Shown here: in pieces, positions 13,778-21,648 of the stretch
Layout: each line of letters begins with the position of its first letter
How positions within the stretch are numbered: the stretch's first letter is position 1
DNA from: a virus
DNA: 64,000 nucleotides
IMG/VR virus record: IMGVR_UViG_3300044971_003552
Coordinates: 1-64,000 of that record
Strand: one strand, 5' to 3'
The notes under the pieces: model-generated
What the model saw: the letters and a program-made list of their open reading frames with translations, nothing else
Told to the model about the DNA's origin: nothing
The model's database searches: none
Program-made: the position numbers and the translations under genes

Positions 13778-13788
13778 AGTGTATTAAT
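13778..13788 (+). promoter_or_regulatory. Candidate late promoter element (GTGTATTAAT)
   Basis: AGTGTATTAAT directly after terL and 57 bases before the portal ATG. The same word recurs at similar distances before four other late genes (20935, 27287, 31334, 32225). Inference only. Confidence 0.4.
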
Positions 13789-13834
13789 AATAAAGTAATC
13801 GAATTGTAGTTGTATTACCTTTAGAATAATAAAT

Positions 13835-16021
13835 ATGGCTAAAAGATATCCAAAAAGTGACGCTATTCAAGACGCATCAAATGATAACAGTCCCGCATAT
13901 GTAACGTGGGGTGATGATTTAGCCAGTAAACAAACTGCTCTTAATCAATCATCCGAGTCTTTGTCTGAATTTACATTAGTTAATAAAACTAGCGGAATGA
14001 GAAGATACGGATTAGATTATTCTAATCTTGATAAAAATACTAGTGGTCGTCCTGGCCTTAATCGCTCAGATTATGATTATTTTAGACCCGATGAAGCTGT
14101 TCCTCGTGAACTTAAATTAATATTAAAAAAAGCTGAAGATATTTATCAGAGAGTGGGCTTGGTAAAAAATGTTATAGATCTTATGGGTGATTTTTCAGTA
14201 CAAGGTATTCGACTTGTTCACAGAAATAAAAGAATAGAGCGTTTTTATAGACAGTGGTTCAAAAAAATACAAGGTAAAGATCGCAGTGAAAGATTCTTAA
14301 ATAATTTATATAAAACTGGTAATGTTGTTATTAATAGACAAACAGGAAAATTAAGCTTAAAGGCAGCCGATAAATTATATAAGACATTAGGTTCTCCCGA
14401 TATGCAAATACAGGATATTAATGATGTTGCTGTCGAGAAACGAGAAATACCTTGGAAATATACTTTTATGGATCCTTTCTATGTGGAAATAGCTGCTGGT
14501 CCACTAGCTTCCTTTTCTTCTAAAAAATCTTATCAATTAGTTTTACCAGCCCAATTACGAAAAATTATCAACAACCCAAAGACAGAAGCTGATAAAAAAA
14601 TTATTGCAGGGTTACCACCGGCTATTCTTGAAGCAGCTAAAACTAGACTTCCATACGACTTGGATGATGAGAAAACACTAGTATTTCACTATAAGAAAGA
14701 CGATTGGCAGAGTTGGGCTTTTCCTATGATATACGCCATCATGGATGATATTACAGTTATAGAAAAACTAAAACTAGCAGATATGGCAGCGTTGGACGGA
14801 GCAATATCTAATATTCGTATTTTTAAACTAGGTAGCTTAGAACATAAGATAGCTCCAACCAAAGCCGCGACAGCAAAGCTAGCTCAGATATTGGGTAATA
14901 ACGTTGGAGGCGGGACAATGGATCTTGTGTGGGGGCCTGATATAGAGCTAATAGAAAGCAATACTAATGTTCATCAATTTTTAGGTGAAGGTAAATACGT
15001 ACCTCATATGAATAGTATTTATGCTGGCTTAGGTATACCTCCGACACTAACAGGAACATTCGGGGCTGCTGGAACAACAAATAATTTTATTAGCTTAAAA
15101 ACTCTCACACAAAGACTACAATATGGTAGAGATATACTTGTTTCTTTCTGGGAAAAAGAAATAGAATTAGTACAAAAAGCAATGGGATTTAAATATCCAG
15201 CTAAAATTGAATTTGATAGAATGGATCTTAGTAATGAAGATACTGAAAAATCACTACTAATACAATTAGCAGATAGAAACATTATCAGTGACGAACTAAT
15301 ACAAACTCGATTTGGGTTTGACCCAGATATGGAAAAGAGCAGGCTTAATAGAGAAAATAGAGAAAGAGACTCTTCTAGAATGGTTAATAAAGCCGGTCCA
15401 TGGTTTGATCCAGATCCTGATGCAGCCTTAAAGAAGATAGCATTACAAACCGGTGTTGTTGCTCCTAGTCAGGTCGGATTGGAACTCGAAAAGAAAAAAA
15501 GTAGTGAAAAATCGGCTTTGGACATGAAAACTCCATCTTTGTCTGCACCTTCAACGAAGTTGGCAAATGATTCGCCAGAATCATTGCCAGGAGTACCAGG
15601 ACAAGGTCGCCCCAAAAATTCCAAGGATTCACAACAACGTAAAACAAAAGTTTTTAAACCACAGACTGGCGCTAAGCTTCTTTTATGGGCAAGTGATACC
15701 CAAGACAAGATTAGTCAAATAGTAAACCCGGTATTGTTACAGTTCTTTAATAAGAAAAACTTAAGAAGCTTATCTAATGAGGAAGTTAAAGAACTAGACT
15801 CTATCAAAACCAAACTACTATTTAATCTACAACCATTCACAACTATTAGCACAGATATTATTTTACAGTCTCTTAACGATATAGATAGTTCGCCCGAAAT
15901 AATTCAAGCTTACAGTAGCTGGTTAAAAGAACTAAAATTAGATCTTAATAAAGATTTAACAGTAGACGAGCTAAAACAAGCAAAAGCTTCATTCTATTGT
16001 ATGGTGTACTCCTTGGTATAA
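13835..16021 (+). CDS. Portal protein
   Basis: 728 residues, long for a portal. The assignment rests on position (directly after terL and before the protease and capsid) and on pattern: acidic/polar N-terminus, helices around 105-175 (LILKKAEDIYQRVGLVKNVI), mixed domain and a long helical crown region. The segment YAGLGIPPTLTGTFG resembles the conserved portal loop where a Gly/Pro stretch precedes the stem helix. The C-terminal 200 residues (Ser/Lys/Pro-rich linker then helices) extend past the usual core and may contact scaffold. It forms the dodecameric ring at the packaging vertex. Confidence 0.85.
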   Translation: MAKRYPKSDAIQDASNDNSPAYVTWGDDLASKQTALNQSSESLSEFTLVNKTSGMRRYGLDYSNLDKNTSGRPGLNRSDYDYFRPDEAVPRELKLILKKAEDIYQRVGLVKNVIDLMGDFSVQGIRLVHRNKRIERFYRQWFKKIQGKDRSERFLNNLYKTGNVVINRQTGKLSLKAADKLYKTLGSPDMQIQDINDVAVEKREIPWKYTFMDPFYVEIAAGPLASFSSKKSYQLVLPAQLRKIINNPKTEADKKIIAGLPPAILEAAKTRLPYDLDDEKTLVFHYKKDDWQSWAFPMIYAIMDDITVIEKLKLADMAALDGAISNIRIFKLGSLEHKIAPTKAATAKLAQILGNNVGGGTMDLVWGPDIELIESNTNVHQFLGEGKYVPHMNSIYAGLGIPPTLTGTFGAAGTTNNFISLKTLTQRLQYGRDILVSFWEKEIELVQKAMGFKYPAKIEFDRMDLSNEDTEKSLLIQLADRNIISDELIQTRFGFDPDMEKSRLNRENRERDSSRMVNKAGPWFDPDPDAALKKIALQTGVVAPSQVGLELEKKKSSEKSALDMKTPSLSAPSTKLANDSPESLPGVPGQGRPKNSKDSQQRKTKVFKPQTGAKLLLWASDTQDKISQIVNPVLLQFFNKKNLRSLSNEEVKELDSIKTKLLFNLQPFTTISTDIILQSLNDIDSSPEIIQAYSSWLKELKLDLNKDLTVDELKQAKASFYCMVYSLV

Positions 16022-16039
16022 CAAAAAGAGGTATAAATT

Positions 16040-17608
16040 ATGCAAATATTTAAACAAGAAATTGAAGACGGTCTAGAACACCAGATATCATCTTCTGCAT
16101 CATTTTCTTATGCTTCTATTGCAGAACCCTGCCTATTAAATAAACCTAATCTTACTAACATCAAAAGCCTTGCTTCTTTTAATGATTCTGACTTATATTA
16201 TGTTCAGTCTATTTTAGTAAGTTCGTCATGGAATAAAAATGACGATATTTTTGAAAAGGGTGAAGTCTGGATGGCTAGAAAAACACCAGAAGACAAACCT
16301 ACTAATCTTGAACATGATGAAGGAACAATTATAGGACATATTACTAGTAATTGGCCAATCACAGAAGATGGTAATATTATACCAGAAAATATAGATATTA
16401 ATAAGTTGCCAGAAAAATACCATATTTTAACAGGGTCTGTTATCTATAGAGCATTTACCAATCCTGAACTCAAAGATCGTGCAGAAAAATTAATATCTAG
16501 TATAGAGTCCGGTAATATGTTTGTTAGTATGGAATGCTTTTTTAAGGGATTTGATTACGGCATAACAGATAAAACTACAGGAAAATATAAAGTTTTAGCC
16601 CGTAATGAAAATACAGCATACTTAACAAAATATCTTAGATCATATGGTGGTGCTGGAGAACATGACAATTATAAGATAGGTAGAGTATTAAGAAATATAA
16701 CATTTTCTGGTAAAGGCTTTGTTGAAAAACCTGCTAATCCAGATAGTGTAATTTTTACAAAAGACATTATTGATAGATTATTAGATAAAAAAAATGATAA
16801 TTTGTCAAATTCAGGTGTATTTAACAATCAGTCAACCTCTAATGTGGAGAATAGCAATATGAGTGATAATACAGAAGCATCCGTACAAGCTACCGAAACA
16901 GCTCCTGAATTTAATGTTCAGGGTCTACAAGATCAAATTACAGAATTACAAACACAGGTAGCTGCTCAGGCAGAAACAATTAGAACTCTAGAAACAGAGA
17001 AGCAAGAAGCAGCAAAAAAAATTAAGGATGAAGAAGAGAAAATGAAAGAAGAAGCTGCTAAGAAAACTGCTGAAGACGAAGAAGAAAAGGCTGTAAAAGA
17101 AGAAGCAGCTAAAAAATTAGCTGAAGAAATGACCAATAAAGAAGAAGAAATGAAAAAGGTCAAATCTGAATTAAACACAGCTCTTGAAACTATTGCTGTA
17201 TATAAAATGAAAGAAGAAGAAATGGCGAAGAAAGCAAAGAAGATGTCAAGAAAAGCTTCTTTACTCTCTTACGGTTTTGACGACAATTCTGCTGAAGCTA
17301 CAGTGGAAAAGTTTGACAATCTTTCTGATGAAGCTTTTGATGCTATGACATCATTATTTGCTGGCAAAATGCCACCATGGCTCAACAAAGACAAGAAAGA
17401 CGAAGAAGAAACCGAAACCAAGAAGGAGTCAAAAAAGGCTTCTGTTGAGGATACGGTAGACGCTGCTGTTCTTGATAGTGTCGAAGTTGAACCAACTGTA
17501 AATCTTAGCGTTGGTAGCGATGAGGTTTCCTCAATCGATTCCACTCGCGCAGAATTAGTTGAATTTGTTTGTGCTAGACTAGGTAAAAAACTTAATAAGG
17601 GAGAATAA
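16040..17608 (+). CDS. Prohead protease fused to scaffold
   Basis: 522 residues. The first 245 form a prohead protease: candidate catalytic His92 (LEHDEGTIIGH) and Ser163 (FVSMECFF), with the late GFVEKPANP motif typical of these serine proteases. From about 275 to 400 runs a Lys/Glu/Ala-rich coiled coil, the scaffold, then a Ser/Glu-rich end. The protease frees itself and removes scaffold during head maturation. An internal ATG at 16859 with GGAG upstream could make scaffold alone. AGAGG precedes the main start. Confidence 0.88.
   Translation: MQIFKQEIEDGLEHQISSSASFSYASIAEPCLLNKPNLTNIKSLASFNDSDLYYVQSILVSSSWNKNDDIFEKGEVWMARKTPEDKPTNLEHDEGTIIGHITSNWPITEDGNIIPENIDINKLPEKYHILTGSVIYRAFTNPELKDRAEKLISSIESGNMFVSMECFFKGFDYGITDKTTGKYKVLARNENTAYLTKYLRSYGGAGEHDNYKIGRVLRNITFSGKGFVEKPANPDSVIFTKDIIDRLLDKKNDNLSNSGVFNNQSTSNVENSNMSDNTEASVQATETAPEFNVQGLQDQITELQTQVAAQAETIRTLETEKQEAAKKIKDEEEKMKEEAAKKTAEDEEEKAVKEEAAKKLAEEMTNKEEEMKKVKSELNTALETIAVYKMKEEEMAKKAKKMSRKASLLSYGFDDNSAEATVEKFDNLSDEAFDAMTSLFAGKMPPWLNKDKKDEEETETKKESKKASVEDTVDAAVLDSVEVEPTVNLSVGSDEVSSIDSTRAELVEFVCARLGKKLNKGE
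16859..17608 (+). CDS. Nested scaffold protein from an internal start
   Basis: In-frame ATG at codon 274 of the protease-scaffold gene, preceded by GGAGAATAGCAAT. It would yield a 249-residue product (MSDNTEASV...) containing just the coiled coil and tail. Lambda C/Nu3 is the known precedent for a scaffold translated from inside its protease gene. The Shine-Dalgarno placement is the only direct evidence. Confidence 0.5.
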   Translation: MSDNTEASVQATETAPEFNVQGLQDQITELQTQVAAQAETIRTLETEKQEAAKKIKDEEEKMKEEAAKKTAEDEEEKAVKEEAAKKLAEEMTNKEEEMKKVKSELNTALETIAVYKMKEEEMAKKAKKMSRKASLLSYGFDDNSAEATVEKFDNLSDEAFDAMTSLFAGKMPPWLNKDKKDEEETETKKESKKASVEDTVDAAVLDSVEVEPTVNLSVGSDEVSSIDSTRAELVEFVCARLGKKLNKGE

Positions 17609-17609
17609 C

Positions 17610-18065
17610 ATGGCTCTTAAAGCAGATCGTATTGAACTACTCACAGATATTTCCTTTTTCATGAACACAACTGCCGAACGAGGCGGCGTGGTATCTGCTG
17701 TAACAAGCGGTTCAGGCGTAGCTATGGACGACGCTAACAGCGTAGTTGCATATGCAGCCACCGTCAGCGGAGCCAAGCCTCTAGGCGTTTTGCTAAATGA
17801 TGTTGTAAACTATGACCTAACCAGACAGCACATTAACTGGCACAGAGACGAAGTGCAAGTTGGTGGCAAGGTTGTCCTATTGCGTCAGGGACAAGTAACA
17901 ACAAACATGCTTGTTGGTGGAACTACTCCAGCAGCTGGTGTTGATGCTTATGTTGGCGTTAGTGGTCTAGTTGGTACTTCCAGCACCAACAGTGTTAAGA
18001 TCGGCCAGTTCCTTGGTAGCAAAGATGCTGATGGTTATGTTAAACTATCTGTAAACATTACTTGA
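17610..18065 (+). CDS. Candidate head decoration or capsid-stabilising protein
   Basis: 151 residues, Gly/Val/Ala-rich and all-beta in pattern, with no coiled coil or signal. It sits between scaffold and major capsid genes, has a strong GGGAG ribosome site and uses GC-richer codons than its neighbours, as the capsid gene does; both suggest high expression. Small beta proteins at this place commonly cap capsomers. Motif evidence is weak, so function rests on position. Confidence 0.7.
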   Translation: MALKADRIELLTDISFFMNTTAERGGVVSAVTSGSGVAMDDANSVVAYAATVSGAKPLGVLLNDVVNYDLTRQHINWHRDEVQVGGKVVLLRQGQVTTNMLVGGTTPAAGVDAYVGVSGLVGTSSTNSVKIGQFLGSKDADGYVKLSVNIT

Positions 18066-18091
18066 TTAAAGCTTTAATAAGGGAGAAAAAA

Positions 18092-19102
18092 ATGTCAGCT
18101 AATACTAAAACTTTTACACCTACACCAGAACTAACTGATCTTTTGGTTCGCTCTGGCTCACCTAATAGGGAAGTAGCCCTAGCTGCTAACTCTGAGTTTG
18201 CTAAAGCTCTAGAGTTACCACTAAGGCAGGCTCTATTAAGTGGCGACATTCTAGATGGTATTTTTGAGCCAATTCAATTAGCTCAAAGTGCTACTCCAGA
18301 GTTTCCACTAGATTTCCTTGCTCCTGGCACCGAAAAAGACTTCGTTGCTTATACTATCCCTAATCACGGACAGATTCCAGAGCGTCATGTTGAAGGCGAT
18401 TACGTCATGGTTCCCACCTACGACATCGGTGCTTCAATCGACTATCTCCTAAAGTATGCTCGTGATGCTCGTTGGGACGTAGTTGGTCGTGCTATGGAAG
18501 TTCTTGAGTCTTCATTCGTAAAGAAGATGAATGACGACGGTTGGCACACACTAATGGCTGCTGGCGTAGATCGTAACATTGTTGTATACGACGCTGACGC
18601 TTCTAGCGGACTGTTTACAAAGAGACTAGTAAGTCTTATGAAAACAGTTATGCGTAGAAACGGCGGTGGTAACTCCGCTAGTAATAACCGTGGTTTGCTA
18701 ACCGATCTTTATGTTTCTCCAGAAAGCATGGAAGATATTCGTAACTGGGGTATCGATCAGGTTGATGAGACAACACGTAGAGAAATCTACACTGCTGCTG
18801 ATGGTACACTAAACCGTGTATTCGGCATCAATCTCCACGACCTTGACGAACTCGGTGAAGGCCAAGAGTATCAGCTATTCTATAGCGATATCCTAAGCGG
18901 CTCACTACCAAGTGGCAAGAACGAGGTTGTTGTTGGGCTCGATCTCCGCAAGAGAGACAGCTTCATAATGCCAGTTCGTGAACAGGTTCAGATCTTCGAG
19001 GATGATACACTTCATCGTCAGAAGAGAGCCGGTTTCTACGGCTGGGCTGAGCAAGGCTTCGCTGTACTAGATAATCGTCGAGTATTGCTCGGCGCCCTAT
19101 AA
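18092..19102 (+). CDS. Major capsid protein (HK97-fold expected)
   Basis: 336 residues beginning MSANTKTFTPTPELTD. The ATG at 18092 follows AAGGGAGAAAAAAA; the one at 18062 does not. A helical, Ala/Glu-rich first 60 residues (the likely delta domain, cut by the protease) leads into a mixed alpha/beta body with PNHGQIPERHVEGDY and a long spine-helix candidate (about 128-150). The C-terminus (RKRDSFIMPVREQVQIF...) resembles the closing strands of HK97-type capsids. Codon use is markedly GC-richer than in flanking genes, consistent with the most abundant protein. A strong terminator follows. Confidence 0.88.
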   Translation: MSANTKTFTPTPELTDLLVRSGSPNREVALAANSEFAKALELPLRQALLSGDILDGIFEPIQLAQSATPEFPLDFLAPGTEKDFVAYTIPNHGQIPERHVEGDYVMVPTYDIGASIDYLLKYARDARWDVVGRAMEVLESSFVKKMNDDGWHTLMAAGVDRNIVVYDADASSGLFTKRLVSLMKTVMRRNGGGNSASNNRGLLTDLYVSPESMEDIRNWGIDQVDETTRREIYTAADGTLNRVFGINLHDLDELGEGQEYQLFYSDILSGSLPSGKNEVVVGLDLRKRDSFIMPVREQVQIFEDDTLHRQKRAGFYGWAEQGFAVLDNRRVLLGAL

Positions 19103-19129
19103 TCTGCAGCCAAAAGTATCTTTTGAAAT

Positions 19130-19158
19130 AAGGGCTGAGAATTTCTCGGCCCTTTTTC
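19130..19158 (+). terminator. Rho-independent terminator after the capsid gene
   Basis: AAGGGCTGAGAA pairs with TTCTCGGCCCTT (one T-G wobble) around a single-base loop, followed by TTTTT. It isolates the capsid operon from the inserted endonuclease gene. Confidence 0.92.
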
Positions 19159-19182
19159 TTATACTTAACTAGATTTTATGCC

Positions 19183-19210
19183 TTGACTAAACAAGGTATT
19201 GCTATACAAT
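19183..19210 (+). promoter_or_regulatory. Sigma70-type promoter of the endonuclease gene
   Basis: TTGACT (19183-19188) and TACAAT (19205-19210), 16-base spacer, 21 bases before the ATG at 19231. Its host-type sequence differs from the late-gene element nearby. Confidence 0.6.
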
Positions 19211-19230
19211 AAGTAAACAAAGGAGCTTTT

Positions 19231-20934
19231 ATGATAAATGAAGAAAAAACTTTTGCAAAATACGGATACAAATCTAGTGATCTATCTGTAGGATCATCTA
19301 AAAAGATTATTGTTATTTGTGATTATTGTCAGGAATGTCTTGAAAAGCCATATAAAATGAGGCTAAATCAAAATAAAGAACTAAGCAAAGACTGCTGTCT
19401 AAAGTGCAAATTTAAAAAACGAGAAGAACTTAGTTTGTTAAAATACGGAGTTAAAAACTCATCTCAAAGAAAAGACGTTAAAGATAAATTATGCAACTAT
19501 AACATAGAAGACCATAAAGACGAGATACTTACTTTATTAGATACAAATTTTAGTATATCGAATATTAGTGAAAAAATTGGTATACCCATTACCTCATTAA
19601 ATAGATACCTTAAATCTATCGGCGTTGATACCAAAGGAGATTTACAAGAAAAAAAGAACAAAACTCTGGAGGAAAAATATGGAAAAGACCATCAGCAAAA
19701 AATACTAGCTAAGCGTATAGAAACCAACAATCAAAAGTTTGGATGCTCCAATCCTTTTGCTAATGAAGACATTAAAATTAAAATTACCGAAACTATGAAA
19801 GTAAAATATGGAACAGAGCACCATATGCAAAATCCAGAAAAAATTCAGCAAGTTAAGGAAACTAATTTAGATAAATACGGAGTAACTAATGTTAGTCAGG
19901 TTCCAGAGTTTAAAGATAAAATAAAAAATACCAACCGTAGCAAATACGGCTACGAACATGCTACACAAAATCCTGACATAAAAAATAAGATAGTTAATAC
20001 TATGGTTCTTAATGGTAATGCTAGATTGTTTGAAGGTAATAATGCGTATTTTTGGGCAGAAAAAACAGGCTATTGTCTAAGTAGATTTAATCAGCTGATT
20101 AGAGAATATGGTTTTGAAAATGCTAAAAATATGTATCGCACAGACAGTTATACTAGCTTAGAGATAAGATTTAAAAGTTTTCTTGATGAACACCAAATAA
20201 CCTACACTAATCATCAAAGATTAACTTTAAACCAAAAAGATAAATATTATATTCCAGATTTTACTATTGGTAATTTATTAATAGAAGTAGATGGATTATA
20301 CTGGCATAGCGATCAGTGCAGAATAGATAATTATCATATCGATAAAAAAAATTCGTATGAACAAGCAGGATATGATAGTCTTTTTTTTAGAGAAGATGAG
20401 ATACGCGATAAATTTGATATTGTAAAGTCTATTGTTTTGAATAAATTAGGTAAATCTAAAAGAGTATATGCTAGAACTTGTGAGTTAGGTACTATCGAAG
20501 ATAAGGCATCTGACATCTTTTTTGAAGCCAATCATTTAATGGGTAAGGGTCGTGGAACAACTTATATTTTAAAAGATAATGACCATATTATTGCAGCGAT
20601 GAGAATTAAAAGACTAAAAAATAATGATTATGAAATCAGTAGATTTTGTAATAAAACTGAACATAACGTCGTTGGAGGATTTAGCAGACTATTAAATTAT
20701 GCTCTTAAGGATAAGAAACCTTCCACATTGATAACTTTTATTGACAAGAGATATGGCCGAGGAGAGTATCTTGAAAATCTTGATTTTAAATATGCTCATA
20801 TTTATCCAAGCTTTAGATGGACCGATGGGTTCGTTACTTTTCATCGTCTCAAATTTCCCGGCAATACCGGTTACGACAACAATCTTTTTAAGATATGGGA
20901 CTGTGGACAGGCTAAATGGATATTAACTCCGTAG
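19231..20934 (+). CDS. Free-standing EDxHD (Vsr-like) homing endonuclease
   Basis: 567 residues. The N-terminus has Cys30/33/36 and Cys55/56/59, a probable zinc site. Residues 104-132 form an HTH. From about 145 to 265 come five repeats led by KYG or KFG with N/H-S/P following, the modular DNA-recognition units of phage homing enzymes. The nuclease core is Glu311 (SLEIRF), Asp343 (IPDF), Glu352-x-Asp354 (IEVDGLYWHSD) and His359, the EDxHD pattern. An extra C-terminal domain (about 405-567) follows. It has its own promoter, AAGGAG, and lies after a terminator, so it is an independent mobile unit. Its target is probably the capsid-tail junction of relatives. Confidence 0.88.
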   Translation: MINEEKTFAKYGYKSSDLSVGSSKKIIVICDYCQECLEKPYKMRLNQNKELSKDCCLKCKFKKREELSLLKYGVKNSSQRKDVKDKLCNYNIEDHKDEILTLLDTNFSISNISEKIGIPITSLNRYLKSIGVDTKGDLQEKKNKTLEEKYGKDHQQKILAKRIETNNQKFGCSNPFANEDIKIKITETMKVKYGTEHHMQNPEKIQQVKETNLDKYGVTNVSQVPEFKDKIKNTNRSKYGYEHATQNPDIKNKIVNTMVLNGNARLFEGNNAYFWAEKTGYCLSRFNQLIREYGFENAKNMYRTDSYTSLEIRFKSFLDEHQITYTNHQRLTLNQKDKYYIPDFTIGNLLIEVDGLYWHSDQCRIDNYHIDKKNSYEQAGYDSLFFREDEIRDKFDIVKSIVLNKLGKSKRVYARTCELGTIEDKASDIFFEANHLMGKGRGTTYILKDNDHIIAAMRIKRLKNNDYEISRFCNKTEHNVVGGFSRLLNYALKDKKPSTLITFIDKRYGRGEYLENLDFKYAHIYPSFRWTDGFVTFHRLKFPGNTGYDNNLFKIWDCGQAKWILTP

Positions 20935-20950
20935 AGGTGTAATAATAAAT
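20935..20950 (+). promoter_or_regulatory. Candidate late promoter element
   Basis: AGGTGTAATAATAAAT, 47 bases before the ATG at 20982; second copy of the GGTGTA(T)TAAT-type word. The TAATAAATA part also resembles the T4 late -10. Confidence 0.45.
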
Positions 20951-20981
20951 ATTAATATCCATATTTTAAGAGGGCTCATGC

Positions 20982-21380
20982 ATGGCAGCCAGCAAGTACG
21001 ATTTTTCTATCGAGCAAGGCACCTCGTTTAAGTTGTCATTAATATATAAAGATTCTGAGAGAAACCCAATTAATCTAACCAATTGGTGTGCCAGACTAGT
21101 ATGGAAAACCAATACCAATACTACTCAAGTATTTAGTTCTGAAAATACAGATCACAGTGTATATAAATTCGATGTTGATGATATTGCTGGCAAATTAACA
21201 TTAATGTTTCCAGCTCACACCACCAATAACTTTAATTTTACCACTGCTAAGTATGACTTAGAACTAAAGTCTCCAGATGATTTATATAATGGAGGAGGTA
21301 AATATACTACAAGAATACTTTTTGGAACAGTCAATATTGTTAAACGATTTAGTCAGAATAATAGCAATTTGGAGTGCTAA
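20982..21380 (+). CDS. BppU-like Ig-fold baseplate/tail protein, copy 1
   Basis: 132 residues. It matches the product of 32805-33248 across the whole length: YDFSIEQGTSF / YNFSIEKGTAF, TNWCAR, YDLELKSPDDLYNGGGK / YDFELQEPNDLYSGGGK, and RIL at the end. The pattern (short beta domain beginning with an energy of strand, 'NLTNWCARLVWK') resembles the N-terminal Ig-like domain of baseplate upper proteins. Probably an attachment adaptor for the fibres encoded next. It is the first gene after the homing endonuclease. Confidence 0.7.
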   Translation: MAASKYDFSIEQGTSFKLSLIYKDSERNPINLTNWCARLVWKTNTNTTQVFSSENTDHSVYKFDVDDIAGKLTLMFPAHTTNNFNFTTAKYDLELKSPDDLYNGGGKYTTRILFGTVNIVKRFSQNNSNLEC

Positions 21381-21632
21381 ATGAGCGATTTTATTATTGA
21401 AATTACTGATCCTACCACGAACTTATTGGAAATTGAAACCACATATGTTGATGTTGTTAATAATATAGAAATTGAGAGATCTGATTCTTTTAATATAGAA
21501 ATAGTGAATACTGAAAAGGTTCTTGTTGGAGATTTACCAGATAATATTCCTTTAACAAAAATCAAAAAAGCCGGAATAGATGGTTTAGACTATTACTTAG
21601 ATCATTATGAATTTGATTGCGGAACACCATAA
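21381..21632 (+). CDS. Small tail-fibre-region protein ending in GTP motif
   Basis: 83 residues, beta-rich, acidic, beginning MSDFIIEITDPTTNLL. It directly follows the previous stop. Its first third resembles the N-terminus shared by the 4189-residue protein (33245) and the collagen-like protein (45817): strands, then VVNNIEIER. The C-terminus DCGTP is close to those of three other tail proteins here. Likely a connector for a neighbouring fibre. Confidence 0.6.
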   Translation: MSDFIIEITDPTTNLLEIETTYVDVVNNIEIERSDSFNIEIVNTEKVLVGDLPDNIPLTKIKKAGIDGLDYYLDHYEFDCGTP

Positions 21633-21648
21633 CTTATAAGAGGGTATC

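Noticed and set aside
13835-16021. Intein or fusion explaining the long portal protein
   Set aside because: No intein splice motifs; the extra length is a low-complexity linker plus C-terminal helices.
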